Assembly: GCF_010384365.1 (NCBI RefSeq)
Contig: NZ_CP048397.1
Span: 1,612,001-1,676,000 of the forward strand
Source of the DNA: Streptomyces sp. S4.7
GTDB taxonomy: Bacteria > Actinomycetota > Actinomycetes > Streptomycetales > Streptomycetaceae
Direction of reading: 5' to 3'
DNA: 64,000 nucleotides
Positions 17,892 to 27,537 of this stretch are shown in pieces. The notes beneath the pieces are model-generated. The model worked only from the letters and a program-made list of their open reading frames with translations, was not told the DNA's origin and did no database searches. Within the stretch, counting starts at the first letter, position 1; the number at the start of each line of letters is the position of its first letter. Position numbers and translations under genes: made by a program.

Positions 17892-19142
17892 TCACCGACC
17901 GAGAAGCGCCGTGAGCGCACCCACCGGGTCGGTGTCGGGGGTGCCGCGGGGCCACCAGTCCTCGCGGTCGCGGTCCGACTCGTATCCGTACCAGAGTCCG
18001 TCGCGGCCGAAACGGAGCTGGAGCGACGGCAGGGAGAGGCGGTTGCGCCAGGGGCGGAAGTGCGGGAAGTCGGCCGCGAGGAGTGCGGGGCGGGCGCGGT
18101 CGAACGGGCCGGCGGGTGGGTCCCAGGCTTCTTCCAGGACGGTCAGGCCCGCGAGGCCGCCCTGGCGCCAGGCGGCGACGGCGCGTGCCAGGTCGGTGGG
18201 GCTGTGGTCGGTGCCCGCCGCCAGGTCGCGGTAGAGGGCGCGGGTCGAGGCGGTGAGCCCGGAGCCGGGATGGGCGGCGGCCAGGCGGACGGCGTCCTGC
18301 CACGGGGTGAGGCCGGCCACGGGGTCGATGCCGGTCGCGAGAAACGTGTGCGCGCGGCCGGCGGCCTCGGTGGCGAGCAGGTCGAGCGCCAGCGGGTCGG
18401 GGGCGCCGGGAGTGTGCGGATAGACGGGCGGGCGGCCGGGGCCGGCCGGCAGCGGGAACGGGGGCGGCAGGGTCCGCAGGGGGTGGGCGGTCACCGCTGT
18501 GACCGCGTCGACCGTGGGCATGGGCGGCGCCGCCGTGCCTCGTTCGGCCGCGGAGCGGGTGGCGTTGCGCCGGGTCAGGTCGGCCAGGATCTCGTGCTCA
18601 CCGCGTCCGCGCATCAAGAAGAGGACGAACGGGTCCTCGTCGAGCAGCCGCGCGGTCTGGTAGCACAGTGCCGCCGCGTGCTTGCAGGGGTAACCGTCGT
18701 CGGGGCAGGAGCAGTCGGGCGTCAGATCGCCGGCGGTCGGCAGCAGGTCCGCCGAGGCGGCGAGCGCGTGCGGCATGTCCTTGTCGAGGAGGGCGGCGAT
18801 GTGGTCGGGGCGGGCGGCCGCCGCGTCGAGGAGGTCTTCCCAGTCGTCGTCGCCGAGGGTGCGCAGCCGGATCTCGGTGCGGTACGGGCGGGGCCGTGAG
18901 CCGTGCACGTACGCCATGACCCGGCCCGGTGTGACCGTGATCGCGTCCACGTGCCCGCTGCCCGCGTAGGCGCGCCCGCGTTGCAGCCGGGCCGGGTCGA
19001 GCGCCGAGTCCTCCATGGACTCCACCCAGGCGTTGCCCCACCAGCTGGTGGCGAAGTCCGGGGCGCCCGCCGCGCCGGGCGGGGGCGGCAGGGCCGGGAA
19101 CGTACGACGGCGGTCGTCGTGCCGAGAGACGCGCGCGGTCAT
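17892..19142 (-). CDS. SWIM zinc-finger protein
   Basis: 416 aa. It begins with an Arg-rich segment and DFATSWWGNAWVESMED, typical of SWIM proteins paired with SNF2 helicases. The zinc finger CSCPDDGYPCKHAAALCYQTA (CxC-x6-CxH) is near residue 145; it is thought to bind DNA or protein. The C-terminal half has repeated Ala/Pro-rich helical segments without a recognised domain. Its ATG at 19142 overlaps the SNF2 stop (ATGA), so it is coupled to the helicase. The two proteins are often encoded together in actinobacteria; their joint role is not established. Confidence 0.9.
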   Translation of the reverse strand: MTARVSRHDDRRRTFPALPPPPGAAGAPDFATSWWGNAWVESMEDSALDPARLQRGRAYAGSGHVDAITVTPGRVMAYVHGSRPRPYRTEIRLRTLGDDDWEDLLDAAAARPDHIAALLDKDMPHALAASADLLPTAGDLTPDCSCPDDGYPCKHAAALCYQTARLLDEDPFVLFLMRGRGEHEILADLTRRNATRSAAERGTAAPPMPTVDAVTAVTAHPLRTLPPPFPLPAGPGRPPVYPHTPGAPDPLALDLLATEAAGRAHTFLATGIDPVAGLTPWQDAVRLAAAHPGSGLTASTRALYRDLAAGTDHSPTDLARAVAAWRQGGLAGLTVLEEAWDPPAGPFDRARPALLAADFPHFRPWRNRLSLPSLQLRFGRDGLWYGYESDRDREDWWPRGTPDTDPVGALTALLGR

Positions 19143-22066
19143 GACGGCCTCCGCAGCGAGACGAGATCGGCCAGCTCACGGTCGGTCAGCTCGGTCAGGG
19201 CTCCTTCGCCCGAGCCGAGCACCGCATCGGCCAGGGCACGCTTGGCGGCCAGCATCTCGGCGATGCGGTCCTCGACCGTGCCCTCCGCGATCAGCCGGTG
19301 GACCTGTACGGGCTGCGTCTGGCCGATGCGGTAGGCGCGGTCCGTGGCCTGCTCCTCGACGGCCGGATTCCACCAGCGGTCGTAGTGCACGACATGACCG
19401 GCGCGGGTGAGGTTGAGGCCGGTGCCGGCGGCCTTGAGAGACAGCAGGAAGACGGGGGTCCGGCCCGACTGGAAGCGGTCCACCATCCGTTCCCGTTCGG
19501 CGACGGGCGTGCCGCCGTGCAGGAGTTGGGAAGGGATCGCGCGGGAGGTGAGGTGCGCGGAGAGGAGCCGCGCCATCGACACGTACTGCGTGAAGACGAG
19601 GACCGAGCCGTCCTCGGTCAGGATCGTGTCGAGCAGCTCGTCGAGCAGGGCGAGCTTCCCGGACCGGCCGGTGAGCCGCGCGCCCTCCTCCTTCAGATAC
19701 TGCGCCGGGTGGTTGCAGATCTGTTTGAGGGCGGTGAGCAGCTTCATGACCAGTCCGCGCCGGGCGATGCCCTCCGCGCTCTCGATGGCGGCCATCGTCT
19801 CGCGCACGACGGCCTCGTACAGGGAGGCCTGTTCGCGGGTGAGCGGCACCGGGTGGTCGCTCTCCGTCTTGGGCGGCAGCTCGGGCACGATCCCCGGGTC
19901 GGACTTCTTGCGGCGCAGCAGGAAGGGGCGGACCAGCCGGGAGAGCCGCTCCACGGCCTCGTCGCTCGCGGTGGTGCCCGCCGACCCCGCGTGTTCCACG
20001 TTCTCCACGGCGCGCGCGTGGCGGGCGCGGAACGATTTGAGCGGTCCGAGGAGGCCGGGGGTCGTCCAGTCGAGGAGCGCCCACAGCTCGGAGAGGTTGT
20101 TCTCCACGGGGGTGCCGGTCAGCGCGACGCGGGCGGGCGTCGGGATCGTGCGCAGTGCCTTGGCGGTGGAGGAGAAGGGGTTCTTGACGTGCTGAGCCTC
20201 GTCGGCGACGACCGTTCCCCAGGTGTGGGCGGCCAGTTCGGGAGCGCTGCCGCGCATCGTGCCGTACGTGGTGAGGACGAATCCGTCGGTCACGCCGTCC
20301 AGCGTGCGCCCCGAGCCGTGGAAGCGGTGGACGGGGACGCCGGGCGCGAAGCGGGTGATCTCCCGCTGCCAGTTGCCGAGGAGGGACGCGGGACAGACGA
20401 CGAGCGTCGGGACCGGACGGGCGCGGTGCAGATGGAGCGCGATGACGGTGATCGTCTTGCCGAGGCCCATGTCGTCGGCGAGACAGCCGCCGAGGCCGAG
20501 TGAGGTCATGAGGTCGAGCCAGGCCAGGCCGCGCAGTTGGTAGTCGCGCAGGGTGGCGTCCAGGCCGGCGGGCTGTGCGACGGCCGCCGGGCCGTGGACG
20601 AGCCGGTCGCGGAGGACCGCCAGCGCGCCGGTCGGGACCGCGTCGACCGTCTCGCCGTCCACCTCGGCCGAGCCCGTGAGGGCGACGGCCAGCGCGTCGA
20701 CCGGGTCGAGCAGGCCCAGCTCCCGCTTGCGCGCCTTCCGGACGAGGTCGGGGTCGATCACCACCCACTGGTCGCGCAGCCTGACGATCGGCCGGTGCGA
20801 CTCGGCGAGCGCGTCCATCTCCGCCTCGCTGAGCGGATCGCCGTCGAGCGCCAACTGCCAGTTGAACTTGAGCAGTTCGGTGCTGTCGAAGAAAGGCGTG
20901 CCGTCCGTGGCCGAACCGGGCGCGGAGCGTACGACCGCGGCGGCCGAGAGCGTACGAGCCAGCTCCCTCGGCCAGTGGACGGCCACTCCGGCGGCGGCGA
21001 GGCCGGCGGCTCCCGGGCCGAGCAGTTCGTACAGCTCGTCCTCGGAGAGCGGCAGCACGGCGGGGACGTCGAACTCCAGCAGCCGGGCGAGCGGCGGCCA
21101 GACACGGGCGGCGCGGCGCAGCGCGAGCAGGGCGTCGATCCGGGCTCGGGGTCCGAAGACGTCGTCGCCGTCGCCCGCCCAGAGCTGAGCCGCGTCCATG
21201 ACGAGCGTCGGGTCGGCGAGGCTGTGGATCTGGACGAGGGCGGCCCCGGCACGGCGCTCGGCGCCGGACTCCTCCGGGGTCTCCGGCGCGGACGAGGAGT
21301 CGAACAGCTCGTACGCGGACAGGTCGAGGCGCAGCGAGACGCGCACCCCGGCGTCCATCCCGGCCGCCGCTTCGGCCGCCCACGAGCGCGCGCGGGGCAG
21401 ATGCTGCGCGGCGTGCGCGGCGAAGGGCGCGCCCGCGGCGAACGCGGCGGCGGGTGTGCGGGGCAGGGCGTCGGCGACCGCGTCGAGGAAGGCGCGCACC
21501 AGCGCTTCCGGCTCGGGCAGCCGCAGCGGCAGCACATCGGGGAGTGGGACGGCGTGCGCCTCGTACGGCATGGCGGCGGCGATGGCCCGCAGCTGGGCGA
21601 TGTCGTCCGCGTCGAGCGGGCCGGCCCGCCAGGCGTCGTGGTCGGACGCGGTGAGGCCGGGCAGCAGCCGGCCCCTGGCCGACAGGTGCAGGGCGTGCAG
21701 GGCGGCGGCGCCCCAGCAGGCGGCTGAGGGGTGGGCGGAGGCGTCGGAGCGGGCGCCGACCAGCAGGGGAACGGCCTCGGCGACGGGCATGAGCACCGCG
21801 CGGACGACACGGGTGCGAACACCGGCGCCGGCCGCCGGGTCGGCGCGGTCGGCCTCCACCCGGTCCGCCGGAGCCACGACCGTCAGATCGGACGTGCGGA
21901 GGTCGCCGTCGGCGGACGGCTCCCCCGCCGGGGCCCAGAAGGCGACCCGTCCTTCACGGGGCAGGCCGGCGGGCAGGAAGAGCGCGGCGCAGCGGGCCAG
22001 GGGCATCGGGGCGGGGGCCGGGGCGTCGGACGCCGCGTGGCCCGGCGCGTCTCGCGTCATCGTCAC
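19139..22066 (-). CDS. SNF2-family DEAD/DEAH helicase/translocase
   Basis: 975 aa. The C-terminal ~500 residues are a full SNF2 ATPase. Motif I is LADDMGLGKTITVIAL; motif II is VVADEAQHVKN (DEAQ, where DEAH is usual). ALTGTPVENNLSELWALLD is motif III, SLKAAGTGLNLTRAGHVVHYD and WWNPAVEEQATDRAYRIGQ are motifs V and VI. The N-terminal ~470 residues are an Ala-rich region with no recognised motif, possibly an adaptor. Such proteins move along double-stranded DNA and remodel nucleoprotein. GTG 22066 has GGAGGGAG nearby; ATG 22060 is an alternative. It leads a unit with the SWIM gene (4-nt overlap) and the amyloid-motif gene. Confidence 0.93.
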   Translation of the reverse strand: MTMTRDAPGHAASDAPAPAPMPLARCAALFLPAGLPREGRVAFWAPAGEPSADGDLRTSDLTVVAPADRVEADRADPAAGAGVRTRVVRAVLMPVAEAVPLLVGARSDASAHPSAACWGAAALHALHLSARGRLLPGLTASDHDAWRAGPLDADDIAQLRAIAAAMPYEAHAVPLPDVLPLRLPEPEALVRAFLDAVADALPRTPAAAFAAGAPFAAHAAQHLPRARSWAAEAAAGMDAGVRVSLRLDLSAYELFDSSSAPETPEESGAERRAGAALVQIHSLADPTLVMDAAQLWAGDGDDVFGPRARIDALLALRRAARVWPPLARLLEFDVPAVLPLSEDELYELLGPGAAGLAAAGVAVHWPRELARTLSAAAVVRSAPGSATDGTPFFDSTELLKFNWQLALDGDPLSEAEMDALAESHRPIVRLRDQWVVIDPDLVRKARKRELGLLDPVDALAVALTGSAEVDGETVDAVPTGALAVLRDRLVHGPAAVAQPAGLDATLRDYQLRGLAWLDLMTSLGLGGCLADDMGLGKTITVIALHLHRARPVPTLVVCPASLLGNWQREITRFAPGVPVHRFHGSGRTLDGVTDGFVLTTYGTMRGSAPELAAHTWGTVVADEAQHVKNPFSSTAKALRTIPTPARVALTGTPVENNLSELWALLDWTTPGLLGPLKSFRARHARAVENVEHAGSAGTTASDEAVERLSRLVRPFLLRRKKSDPGIVPELPPKTESDHPVPLTREQASLYEAVVRETMAAIESAEGIARRGLVMKLLTALKQICNHPAQYLKEEGARLTGRSGKLALLDELLDTILTEDGSVLVFTQYVSMARLLSAHLTSRAIPSQLLHGGTPVAERERMVDRFQSGRTPVFLLSLKAAGTGLNLTRAGHVVHYDRWWNPAVEEQATDRAYRIGQTQPVQVHRLIAEGTVEDRIAEMLAAKRALADAVLGSGEGALTELTDRELADLVSLRRPS

Positions 22067-22153
22067 CCACTCCCTCCGCCTCGGTCGCTCACCTCAAGAT
22101 CTCGTTACTCCGCGAGTCTAGGCGGGGGGTCTGACAGTGCCCCCGTCATGCCC

Positions 22154-22192
22154 GAAGGCCGCATCCCCTCGACGTGTGAGGATGCGGTCTTC
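22154..22192. terminator. Hairpin between SNF2 and doxX-like gene
   Basis: A 13-bp stem with one G-T pair (GAAGGCCGCATCC at 22154-22166 with GGATGCGGTCTTC at 22180-22192) lies after the DoxX stop and upstream of the SNF2 start. It probably ends the DoxX transcript. Confidence 0.75.
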
Positions 22193-22230
22193 AGGCGCGA
22201 CGGGTACGACGGGGCGCATCGGCCATCGGT

Positions 22231-22695
22231 TCAGATCCGCCGGCGCACCAGCGCGACGAGTTCGGCGGTCCTCCGCCGGCGTACCCACGCGACCACGGCG
22301 AGCAGGGCCAGGAAGATCACGGGTGTCAGTGCGTTCTCGCCGTCGAAGACGGTCAGCTGGGTGATGAAGGCGCCGATCATCAGGCCGATGAGCGCGATCG
22401 CCGAGACGCCGGAGAGAATCGGGATCAGCAGGGCGACGGCGCCGGCCACCTCAAGGGCACCGGTGAGATACATGAACCAGTCGCCGAAGCCGATGGCGTC
22501 GAACGACTCGGCCGCCGACGAGTGGCCCACGAGCTTCGGCCCCGCGCTCGCGACCGCCAGGAACAGCGCCAGGACGATCTGGAGCGTACGGACGGTGATG
22601 TCCGTACGGCGCGAGGGCCCCGCGTGGGAGGGCGAAACAGCGGCGGGCGCGGGAGCGGACGCGGTCCGCGCGGGGGTGGTCGTAACCTCGGACAC
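22231..22695 (-). CDS. DoxX-family membrane protein
   Basis: 154 aa. After a Ser/Thr/Ala-rich cytoplasmic start, four hydrophobic helices are visible, from TLQIVLALFLAVASAGPKLVGH to ALTPVIFLALLAVVAWV, ending with basic residues (RRRRTAELVALVRRRI). This is the DoxX-like topology; members are linked to oxidative stress and membrane electron transfer, but the substrate here is unknown. The GTG at 22695 is the first good start. The gene stands alone, with a hairpin on its 3' side. Confidence 0.85.
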   Translation of the reverse strand: MSEVTTTPARTASAPAPAAVSPSHAGPSRRTDITVRTLQIVLALFLAVASAGPKLVGHSSAAESFDAIGFGDWFMYLTGALEVAGAVALLIPILSGVSAIALIGLMIGAFITQLTVFDGENALTPVIFLALLAVVAWVRRRRTAELVALVRRRI

Positions 22696-22876
22696 AGGGG
22701 GTCTCCTCCGTGATGCGCGTGGTGTGCTTTCAAGGAGGTAGACACCCGCCCCGCCGGGAAATCATCGCTCTCCGGGCGGTCGGATCGACGAATTCACCGT
22801 CGGTTCGTTTCGGGGCCCGCACCCCTGTGCATCGGGGGCGCGGACCGGGTACATGTCTGACAGGAGGTGCGATGCC

Positions 22877-23278
22877 ATGCGCACCGGAAGTGAACCGGTC
22901 ACAGCCCGCAGTCCGCTGCGGATGCGCTGGTGGCTGAGTGTGTGGGGTCTGATCTGGACCGGATTCGGCACGGCCGCCTTCGCGATCGCCGGCCGTCCGG
23001 GCTGGGCGATCGCCTGCGGGGTGCTGCTGCTGATCGTCGCCACGGATTTCGCCGTGGTCGTCCACCGGATACGGCAGGGGTCGAGGTTCCAGCCGGGCCG
23101 GGACGTCCCGCCGTACGAGGTTCACAGCCACCGGAACCCGGGCGGCGACGGCGACACCGGCACCGGCACCGGCAGCGGTTACGGGAACGGCGGCGACAGG
23201 ATCGAAGAGGTCAGTCGTCGGAACCGGACCCCGGGCCCGAGCCGGACCCGGGACCGGAGTCGAAACGCGCGGCTTTGA
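22877..23278 (+). CDS. DUF6343-type membrane protein
   Basis: 133 aa. The short N-terminus (MRTGSEPVTARSPLRMRWW) is followed by two hydrophobic helices (LSVWGLIWTGFGTAAFAIAG, WAIACGVLLLIVATDFAVVV) and a hydrophilic tail rich in Gly, Thr, Arg and Pro. This matches the small Streptomyces DUF6343 family, of unknown function. ATG 22877 follows AGGAGGTGCG. Its last 68 bases lie antisense to the end of the TPR gene, an overlap of the two 3' ends. Confidence 0.75.
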   Translation: MRTGSEPVTARSPLRMRWWLSVWGLIWTGFGTAAFAIAGRPGWAIACGVLLLIVATDFAVVVHRIRQGSRFQPGRDVPPYEVHSHRNPGGDGDTGTGTGSGYGNGGDRIEEVSRRNRTPGPSRTRDRSRNARL

Positions 23279-23612
23279 GGTACTCGGGCTTGGGATCGAG
23301 CGCCGCGGCCAGCCTGAAGTGCTTCGTCGCCTGCTCGGGCCGCCCCGCCCGCTCGTAGGTGCGGGCGAGTGCGAAGTGCGCGAAGGCGTTGTCCGGCTCG
23401 CGCTCCAGGACCAGCTCGAACTCCAGCTCTGCGGGCCGCAGTTGAGCCGCGGCGAAGAACGCGCGGGCGCGCAGCAGCCGGGCCGCCGTGTTCTCGGGGT
23501 GCGCCGCGATCACGGAGTCCAGCAGCTTGACGGCACCGCGCGGATCACGTGCGGCCAGCAGTTGCTCCGCCGCGCGGTAGTCGATGACGTGGGTCTCCGG
23601 GCTCTCGGGCAC
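23211..23612 (-). CDS. Tetratricopeptide-repeat protein
   Basis: 133 aa. Three TPR-like helix pairs span the centre: IDYRAAEQLLAARDPRGAVKLLD, AARLLRARAFFAAAQLRPAELEFE and AFAHFALARTYERAGRPEQATKHFRLAAALDP. TPRs form protein-binding scaffolds; the partner is unknown. The C-terminus is a Gly/Ser/Pro tail. GTG 23612 is chosen because GGGGAAGGA lies 7 nt upstream; the longer frame begins with TTG at 23645. It lies downstream of coaE on the same strand and overlaps DUF6343 antisense. Confidence 0.82.
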   Translation of the reverse strand: MPESPETHVIDYRAAEQLLAARDPRGAVKLLDSVIAAHPENTAARLLRARAFFAAAQLRPAELEFELVLEREPDNAFAHFALARTYERAGRPEQATKHFRLAAALDPKPEYLKAARFDSGPGSGSGPGSGSDD

Positions 23613-23689
23613 GGTCCGATCCTTCCCCTCGGTCCGCGCGTCCAACGTCGCACGGATTGGCGGTATTCCACAGCCGGCCGCCGGGCACC

Positions 23690-24295
23690 TCAGAAGTGGG
23701 CGGCGGCCCGCTCGACCAGTCGCGCCCAGACGTCCCTGACCTGCGGCTCCAGTCTCTCCAGCGGCCCGTTGTTGTCGATGACCAGATCGGCGGCGGCGTT
23801 TCGCCGCTCCCGGGTGGCCTGGGCGGCCATCCGGGACCGGGCCTCGGACTCCGCCATGCCCCGCACCCGTACGAGCCGTTCGAGCCGGGTCTCGGTCGAC
23901 GCGTCCACGACGACGAGCACGTCGTAGAGCCCGGTCAGCCCGCTCTCGACGAGGAGCGGCACGTCGTGGACGACGATGGCGTCCTCGCCCGCCGCATCCT
24001 CCAGCTCCGCCGAACGTGCTCTGACCAGGGGATGGACGATGGCGTTCAGGGTGGCGAGCTTCTCGCTGTCGGAGAAGACGAGCGAGCCGAGCTTCGGCCT
24101 GTCGAGCCGCCCGTCGGCGGTGAGGACGCCCGGCCCGAAGGCGTCGACAACGGCGTCGAGCCCGGGAGTCCCGGGCTCGACGACCTCTCTGGCGATCTTG
24201 TCCGCGTCCACCAGCACCGCGCCGTACGAGACCAGCAGTCGGGAGACTTCACTCTTTCCGGCACCGATCCCGCCGGTCAGGCCCACTTTCAGCAT
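23690..24295 (-). CDS. coaE: Dephospho-CoA kinase
   Basis: 201 aa, usual length. CoaE phosphorylates the 3'-OH of dephospho-CoA in the last step of coenzyme A synthesis. The P-loop is [16 protein letters not shown] at residues 6-21. [18 protein letters not shown] holds the catalytic Asp and adenine-side residues, and [18 protein letters not shown] is the CoA-binding segment. ATG 24295 fits. It lies between the PAC2 gene and the TPR gene on one strand, near rpsA, the same arrangement as in other Streptomyces. Confidence 0.97.
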   Translation of the reverse strand: MLKVGLTGGIGAGKSEVSRLLVSYGAVLVDADKIAREVVEPGTPGLDAVVDAFGPGVLTADGRLDRPKLGSLVFSDSEKLATLNAIVHPLVRARSAELEDAAGEDAIVVHDVPLLVESGLTGLYDVLVVVDASTETRLERLVRVRGMAESEARSRMAAQATRERRNAAADLVIDNNGPLERLEPQVRDVWARLVERAAAHF

Positions 24296-24401
24296 GCCTG
24301 GCAGCTTAGGCCGTGGACCTGCGTCTTACGAGACGTCGTCCGTACGGGACGCGCTGACGCGCGCCCCGTACACCGATCCCCGAAGATCCGCCGGACAGAC
24401 C

Positions 24402-25340
24402 CTAGGCGTCGCCCTCCCGCTCGGCGAGGAACTTCTCGAACTCGCGCCCGATCTCGTCCGCCGACGGAAGCTCCGCCGGCTCGGCCACCAGATTGCCCCT
24501 GCTCTCGGCACCGGCCACCGCGTCGTACTGGTGCTCAAGGCCCTGCACCATCGTCACCAGCTCTTCGTCCCCCTCGCCGAGCTGGCGCTCGATCTCGGTC
24601 TGCGTGCGCTGCGCCTCCGTACGGAGAGCGTGCGCGACGCCCGGCAGGACGAGTCCCGTCGCCGCGGTGATCGCCTCCAGGGCTGTCAGCGCCGCGTCCG
24701 GGTAGGAGGACCGCGCCACGTAGTGCGGGACGTGGGCGGCGACGCCGAGCACGTCGTGCCCGGCCTCCATCAGCCGGTACTCGACCAGCGCCTCGGCGCT
24801 GCCGGGCACCTGCGCCTCGTCGAAGGGGCTGCGGTGGCCCGGCATCAGGTCCGTGCGGTTGCCGTGCGGTGTGATGCCGACGGGGCGCGTGTGCGGCACG
24901 CCCATCGGGATGCCGTGGAAGTTGACGGCCAGCCGTACGCCGAGGCGCTCCACGACCTGTCCCACGGCCGCCGCGAAGCGCTCCCACTCGACATCGGGCT
25001 CGGGCCCCGACAGCAGCAGGAACGGGGCGCCCGTGGCGTCCTGGACGAGCCGCACCTCCAGCGTCGGCGTCTCGTAGCCCGACCAGCGGTCGCGCTTGAA
25101 CGTCAGCAGCGGGCGGCGGGCCCGGTAGTCGACCAGCCTGTCGTGGTCGAAGCGTGCCACCACCTGGTTCGGCAGCGACTCCAGCAGGTTCTCGACGATC
25201 TGGTCGCCGGTCTCCCCCGCGTCGATGTAGCCCTCGAAGTGGTAGAGCATGACGAGACCCGCGGACTCCTGGGCGAGCGCCATGTCGACGACTCCCAGGC
25301 CCTTGGGCTCCCACTCGTACAAATCCTGCGGATCAAGCAC
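24402..25340 (-). CDS. PAC2-family protein
   Basis: 312 aa. The fold of proteasome assembly chaperone 2 is suggested by [22 protein letters not shown] at the start, [40 protein letters not shown] and [19 protein letters not shown]. In actinobacteria, members of this family are linked to the proteasome or to oligomeric enzymes of the purine nucleoside phosphorylase fold. No catalytic residues can be assigned. ATG 25340 is preceded by GAGGAGGACCGG. The 220 bp upstream, before the rpsA terminator, hold no gene that I can see. Confidence 0.88.
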   Translation of the reverse strand: MLDPQDLYEWEPKGLGVVDMALAQESAGLVMLYHFEGYIDAGETGDQIVENLLESLPNQVVARFDHDRLVDYRARRPLLTFKRDRWSGYETPTLEVRLVQDATGAPFLLLSGPEPDVEWERFAAAVGQVVERLGVRLAVNFHGIPMGVPHTRPVGITPHGNRTDLMPGHRSPFDEAQVPGSAEALVEYRLMEAGHDVLGVAAHVPHYVARSSYPDAALTALEAITAATGLVLPGVAHALRTEAQRTQTEIERQLGEGDEELVTMVQGLEHQYDAVAGAESRGNLVAEPAELPSADEIGREFEKFLAEREGDA

Positions 25341-25560
25341 GATTACCGGTCCTCCTCGTGTTCCTCAGGAAGAACGCGCCTCCGGGCGTGAGCATTCCCC
25401 ACCCACGCGCCCCGCATCCGGCCGGGCGCACGGTCGGCGAGGAACCCGCGCGCGTGGCGCCCCGGAACCCGCGCCGGTGGTACGAGAGCCAAGACGCCGA
25501 GCACGTACGGTACTTGGCGCCTCGGACACCGCCGATCCGCATCCCCGTCCTGAACGCACG

Positions 25561-25595
25561 CGTGAGGCCCGCCCCCGAAGGGAACGGGCCTCACG
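25561..25595. terminator. rpsA terminator hairpin
   Basis: An 11-bp perfect stem (CGTGAGGCCCG at 25561-25571 with its complement at 25585-25595) lies 36 bp beyond the rpsA stop on the minus strand. Confidence 0.8.
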
Positions 25596-25630
25596 TCCAG
25601 CTGTCTACCGGCTACTGCGGGGTCGGAGCG

Positions 25631-27154
25631 TCAGCTCTGGCCACCGGCCAGCTTCTCGCGCAGGGCGGCCAGGGCCTCGTCCGACGCCAGTGCGCCGGAG
25701 TTGTCCTGGGACTCCGAGGAGTACGAACCGCCACCGCCACCGCCACCGCTGCCACCCGAGGCGGCGGGAGCAGCGCCCGCCGGGGCGGCAGCGCCCTCGG
25801 CAGCCGCGGCCTCGTCGGCCTCGCGGGACTTGATGACCTGGGCCTGGTGCTGCTCGAAGCGGGTCTGCGCCTCGGCGTACTGGGTCTCCCACACCTCGCG
25901 CTGAGCCTCGAAGCCCTCGAGCCAGTCGTTGGTCTCGGGGTCGAAGCCCTCGGGGTAGATGTAGTTGCCCTGGTCGTCGTACGAGGCAGCCATGCCGTAC
26001 AGCGTCGGGTCGAACTCGACCGAGGCCGGGTCCCCGCCGAACGCCTCGTTGGCCTGCTTCAGCGAGAGGCTGATGCGACGGCGCTCGAGGTCGATGTCGA
26101 TGACCTTGACGAAGATCTCGTCGTTGACCTGGACGACCTGCTCCGGGATCTCCACGTGGCGCTCGGCCAGCTCGGAGATGTGGACCAGACCCTCGATGCC
26201 CTCGTCGACGCGGACGAACGCGCCGAACGGAACGAGCTTGGTGACCTTGCCGGGGACGACCTGGCCGATCTGGTGCGTCCGGGCGAACTGCTGCCACGGG
26301 TCTTCCTGCGTCGCCTTGAGCGACAGGGAGACACGCTCGCGGTCCATGTCCACGTCGAGAACCTCGACGGTGACTTCCTGGCCCACCTCGACAACCTCGG
26401 AGGGGTGGTCGATGTGCTTCCAGGAGAGCTCGGAGACGTGCACGAGACCGTCGACACCGCCGAGGTCCACGAACGCGCCGAAGTTGACGATCGAGGAAAC
26501 GACGCCGGAGCGGACCTGGCCCTTCTGCAGGGTCGTGAGGAAGGTCTGGCGAACCTCGCTCTGGGTCTGCTCGAGCCAGGCACGGCGGGACAGGACCACG
26601 TTGTTGCGGTTCTTGTCCAGCTCGATGATCTTGGCCTCGAGCTCCTTGCCCACGTAGGGCTGGAGGTCGCGGACACGGCGCATCTCGACGAGAGAGGCCG
26701 GCAGGAAGCCACGGAGGCCGATGTCGAGGATGAGTCCACCCTTGACGACCTCGATGACGGTGCCGGTGACGATGCCGTCTTCTTCCTTGATCTTTTCGAT
26801 CGTGCCCCAGGCGCGCTCGTACTGCGCACGCTTCTTGGACAGGATGAGCCGGCCTTCCTTGTCCTCCTTCTGGAGGACGAGGGCCTCGATCTCATCGCCC
26901 ACGGCGACGACCTCGTTGGGGTCGACGTCGTGCTTGATCGAAAGCTCGCGGGAGGGGATGACGCCTTCGGTCTTGTAACCGATGTCGAGCAGGACCTCGT
27001 CCCGGTCGACCTTCACGATGACGCCGTCGACGATGTCGCCGTCGTTGAAGTACTTGATCGTCTCGTCGATCGCGGCGAGGAATGCTTCCTCGTTACCGAT
27101 GTCGTTGACCGCAACCTGCGGGGTGGTGGCGGTGGTCTCGGTGCTGCTCGTCAT
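25631..27154 (-). CDS. rpsA: 30S ribosomal protein S1
   Basis: 508 aa. S1 helps the 30S subunit bind and unfold mRNA. Four S1 (OB-fold) domains follow each other at about residues 36-105, 122-187, 208-276 and 293-362, seen as repeats of the form GxVxxxxxFGAFVDLG...GLVHVSELSWKHI. Actinobacterial S1 has four to five domains against six in E. coli. After these comes an acidic helical region and a Gly-rich tail near residue 470 (GGSGGGGGGG) before the end. ATG 27154 is the first in the family alignment; a longer open frame upstream overlaps the promoter and leader. A clear promoter lies at 27352-27380. Confidence 0.97.
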   Translation of the reverse strand: MTSSTETTATTPQVAVNDIGNEEAFLAAIDETIKYFNDGDIVDGVIVKVDRDEVLLDIGYKTEGVIPSRELSIKHDVDPNEVVAVGDEIEALVLQKEDKEGRLILSKKRAQYERAWGTIEKIKEEDGIVTGTVIEVVKGGLILDIGLRGFLPASLVEMRRVRDLQPYVGKELEAKIIELDKNRNNVVLSRRAWLEQTQSEVRQTFLTTLQKGQVRSGVVSSIVNFGAFVDLGGVDGLVHVSELSWKHIDHPSEVVEVGQEVTVEVLDVDMDRERVSLSLKATQEDPWQQFARTHQIGQVVPGKVTKLVPFGAFVRVDEGIEGLVHISELAERHVEIPEQVVQVNDEIFVKVIDIDLERRRISLSLKQANEAFGGDPASVEFDPTLYGMAASYDDQGNYIYPEGFDPETNDWLEGFEAQREVWETQYAEAQTRFEQHQAQVIKSREADEAAAAEGAAAPAGAAPAASGGSGGGGGGGSYSSESQDNSGALASDEALAALREKLAGGQS

Positions 27155-27351
27155 GTGGGTAAAGGCTCCGGTACGGACATTGAGTCGTAGGTACTGCCAC
27201 GCCGAGAGCCCGTATCGCCATCTGCCGGAAACCGGACAGCCAAGGAAGCGCCATTCCCAGGAGGAAGGCGCCTCGACAGCCGAGGGGACCCACAACAGAT
27301 GCGAGCGCGGCCTGCTACGTCTGAGGCGCGCAAGCCCGCAGCGCAACCTTT

Positions 27352-27380
27352 AGCATACGGGGGCAGCCGGACACGGTCAA
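27352..27380 (-). promoter_or_regulatory. rpsA promoter, sigma-70 type
   Basis: Minus strand: -35 TTGACC (27380-27375), 17-nt spacer, -10 TATGCT (27357-27352). The predicted transcript start is near 27345, giving a leader of about 190 nt before the ATG, long enough for autogenous or structural control. Confidence 0.75.
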
Positions 27381-27537
27381 TGCGCGAAGGCGCACACCCG
27401 GGGCGGAACGCCCCATACCCGGCACAACAATCGTTTCATGAGGCCACGACGGCCGCGCCGCAGCCCGAGCCGCTACCGGCCGGCTACAGGACGGCACAGT
27501 TCGTGACGCCTCTCGGCACACTACGACGACGGACACG

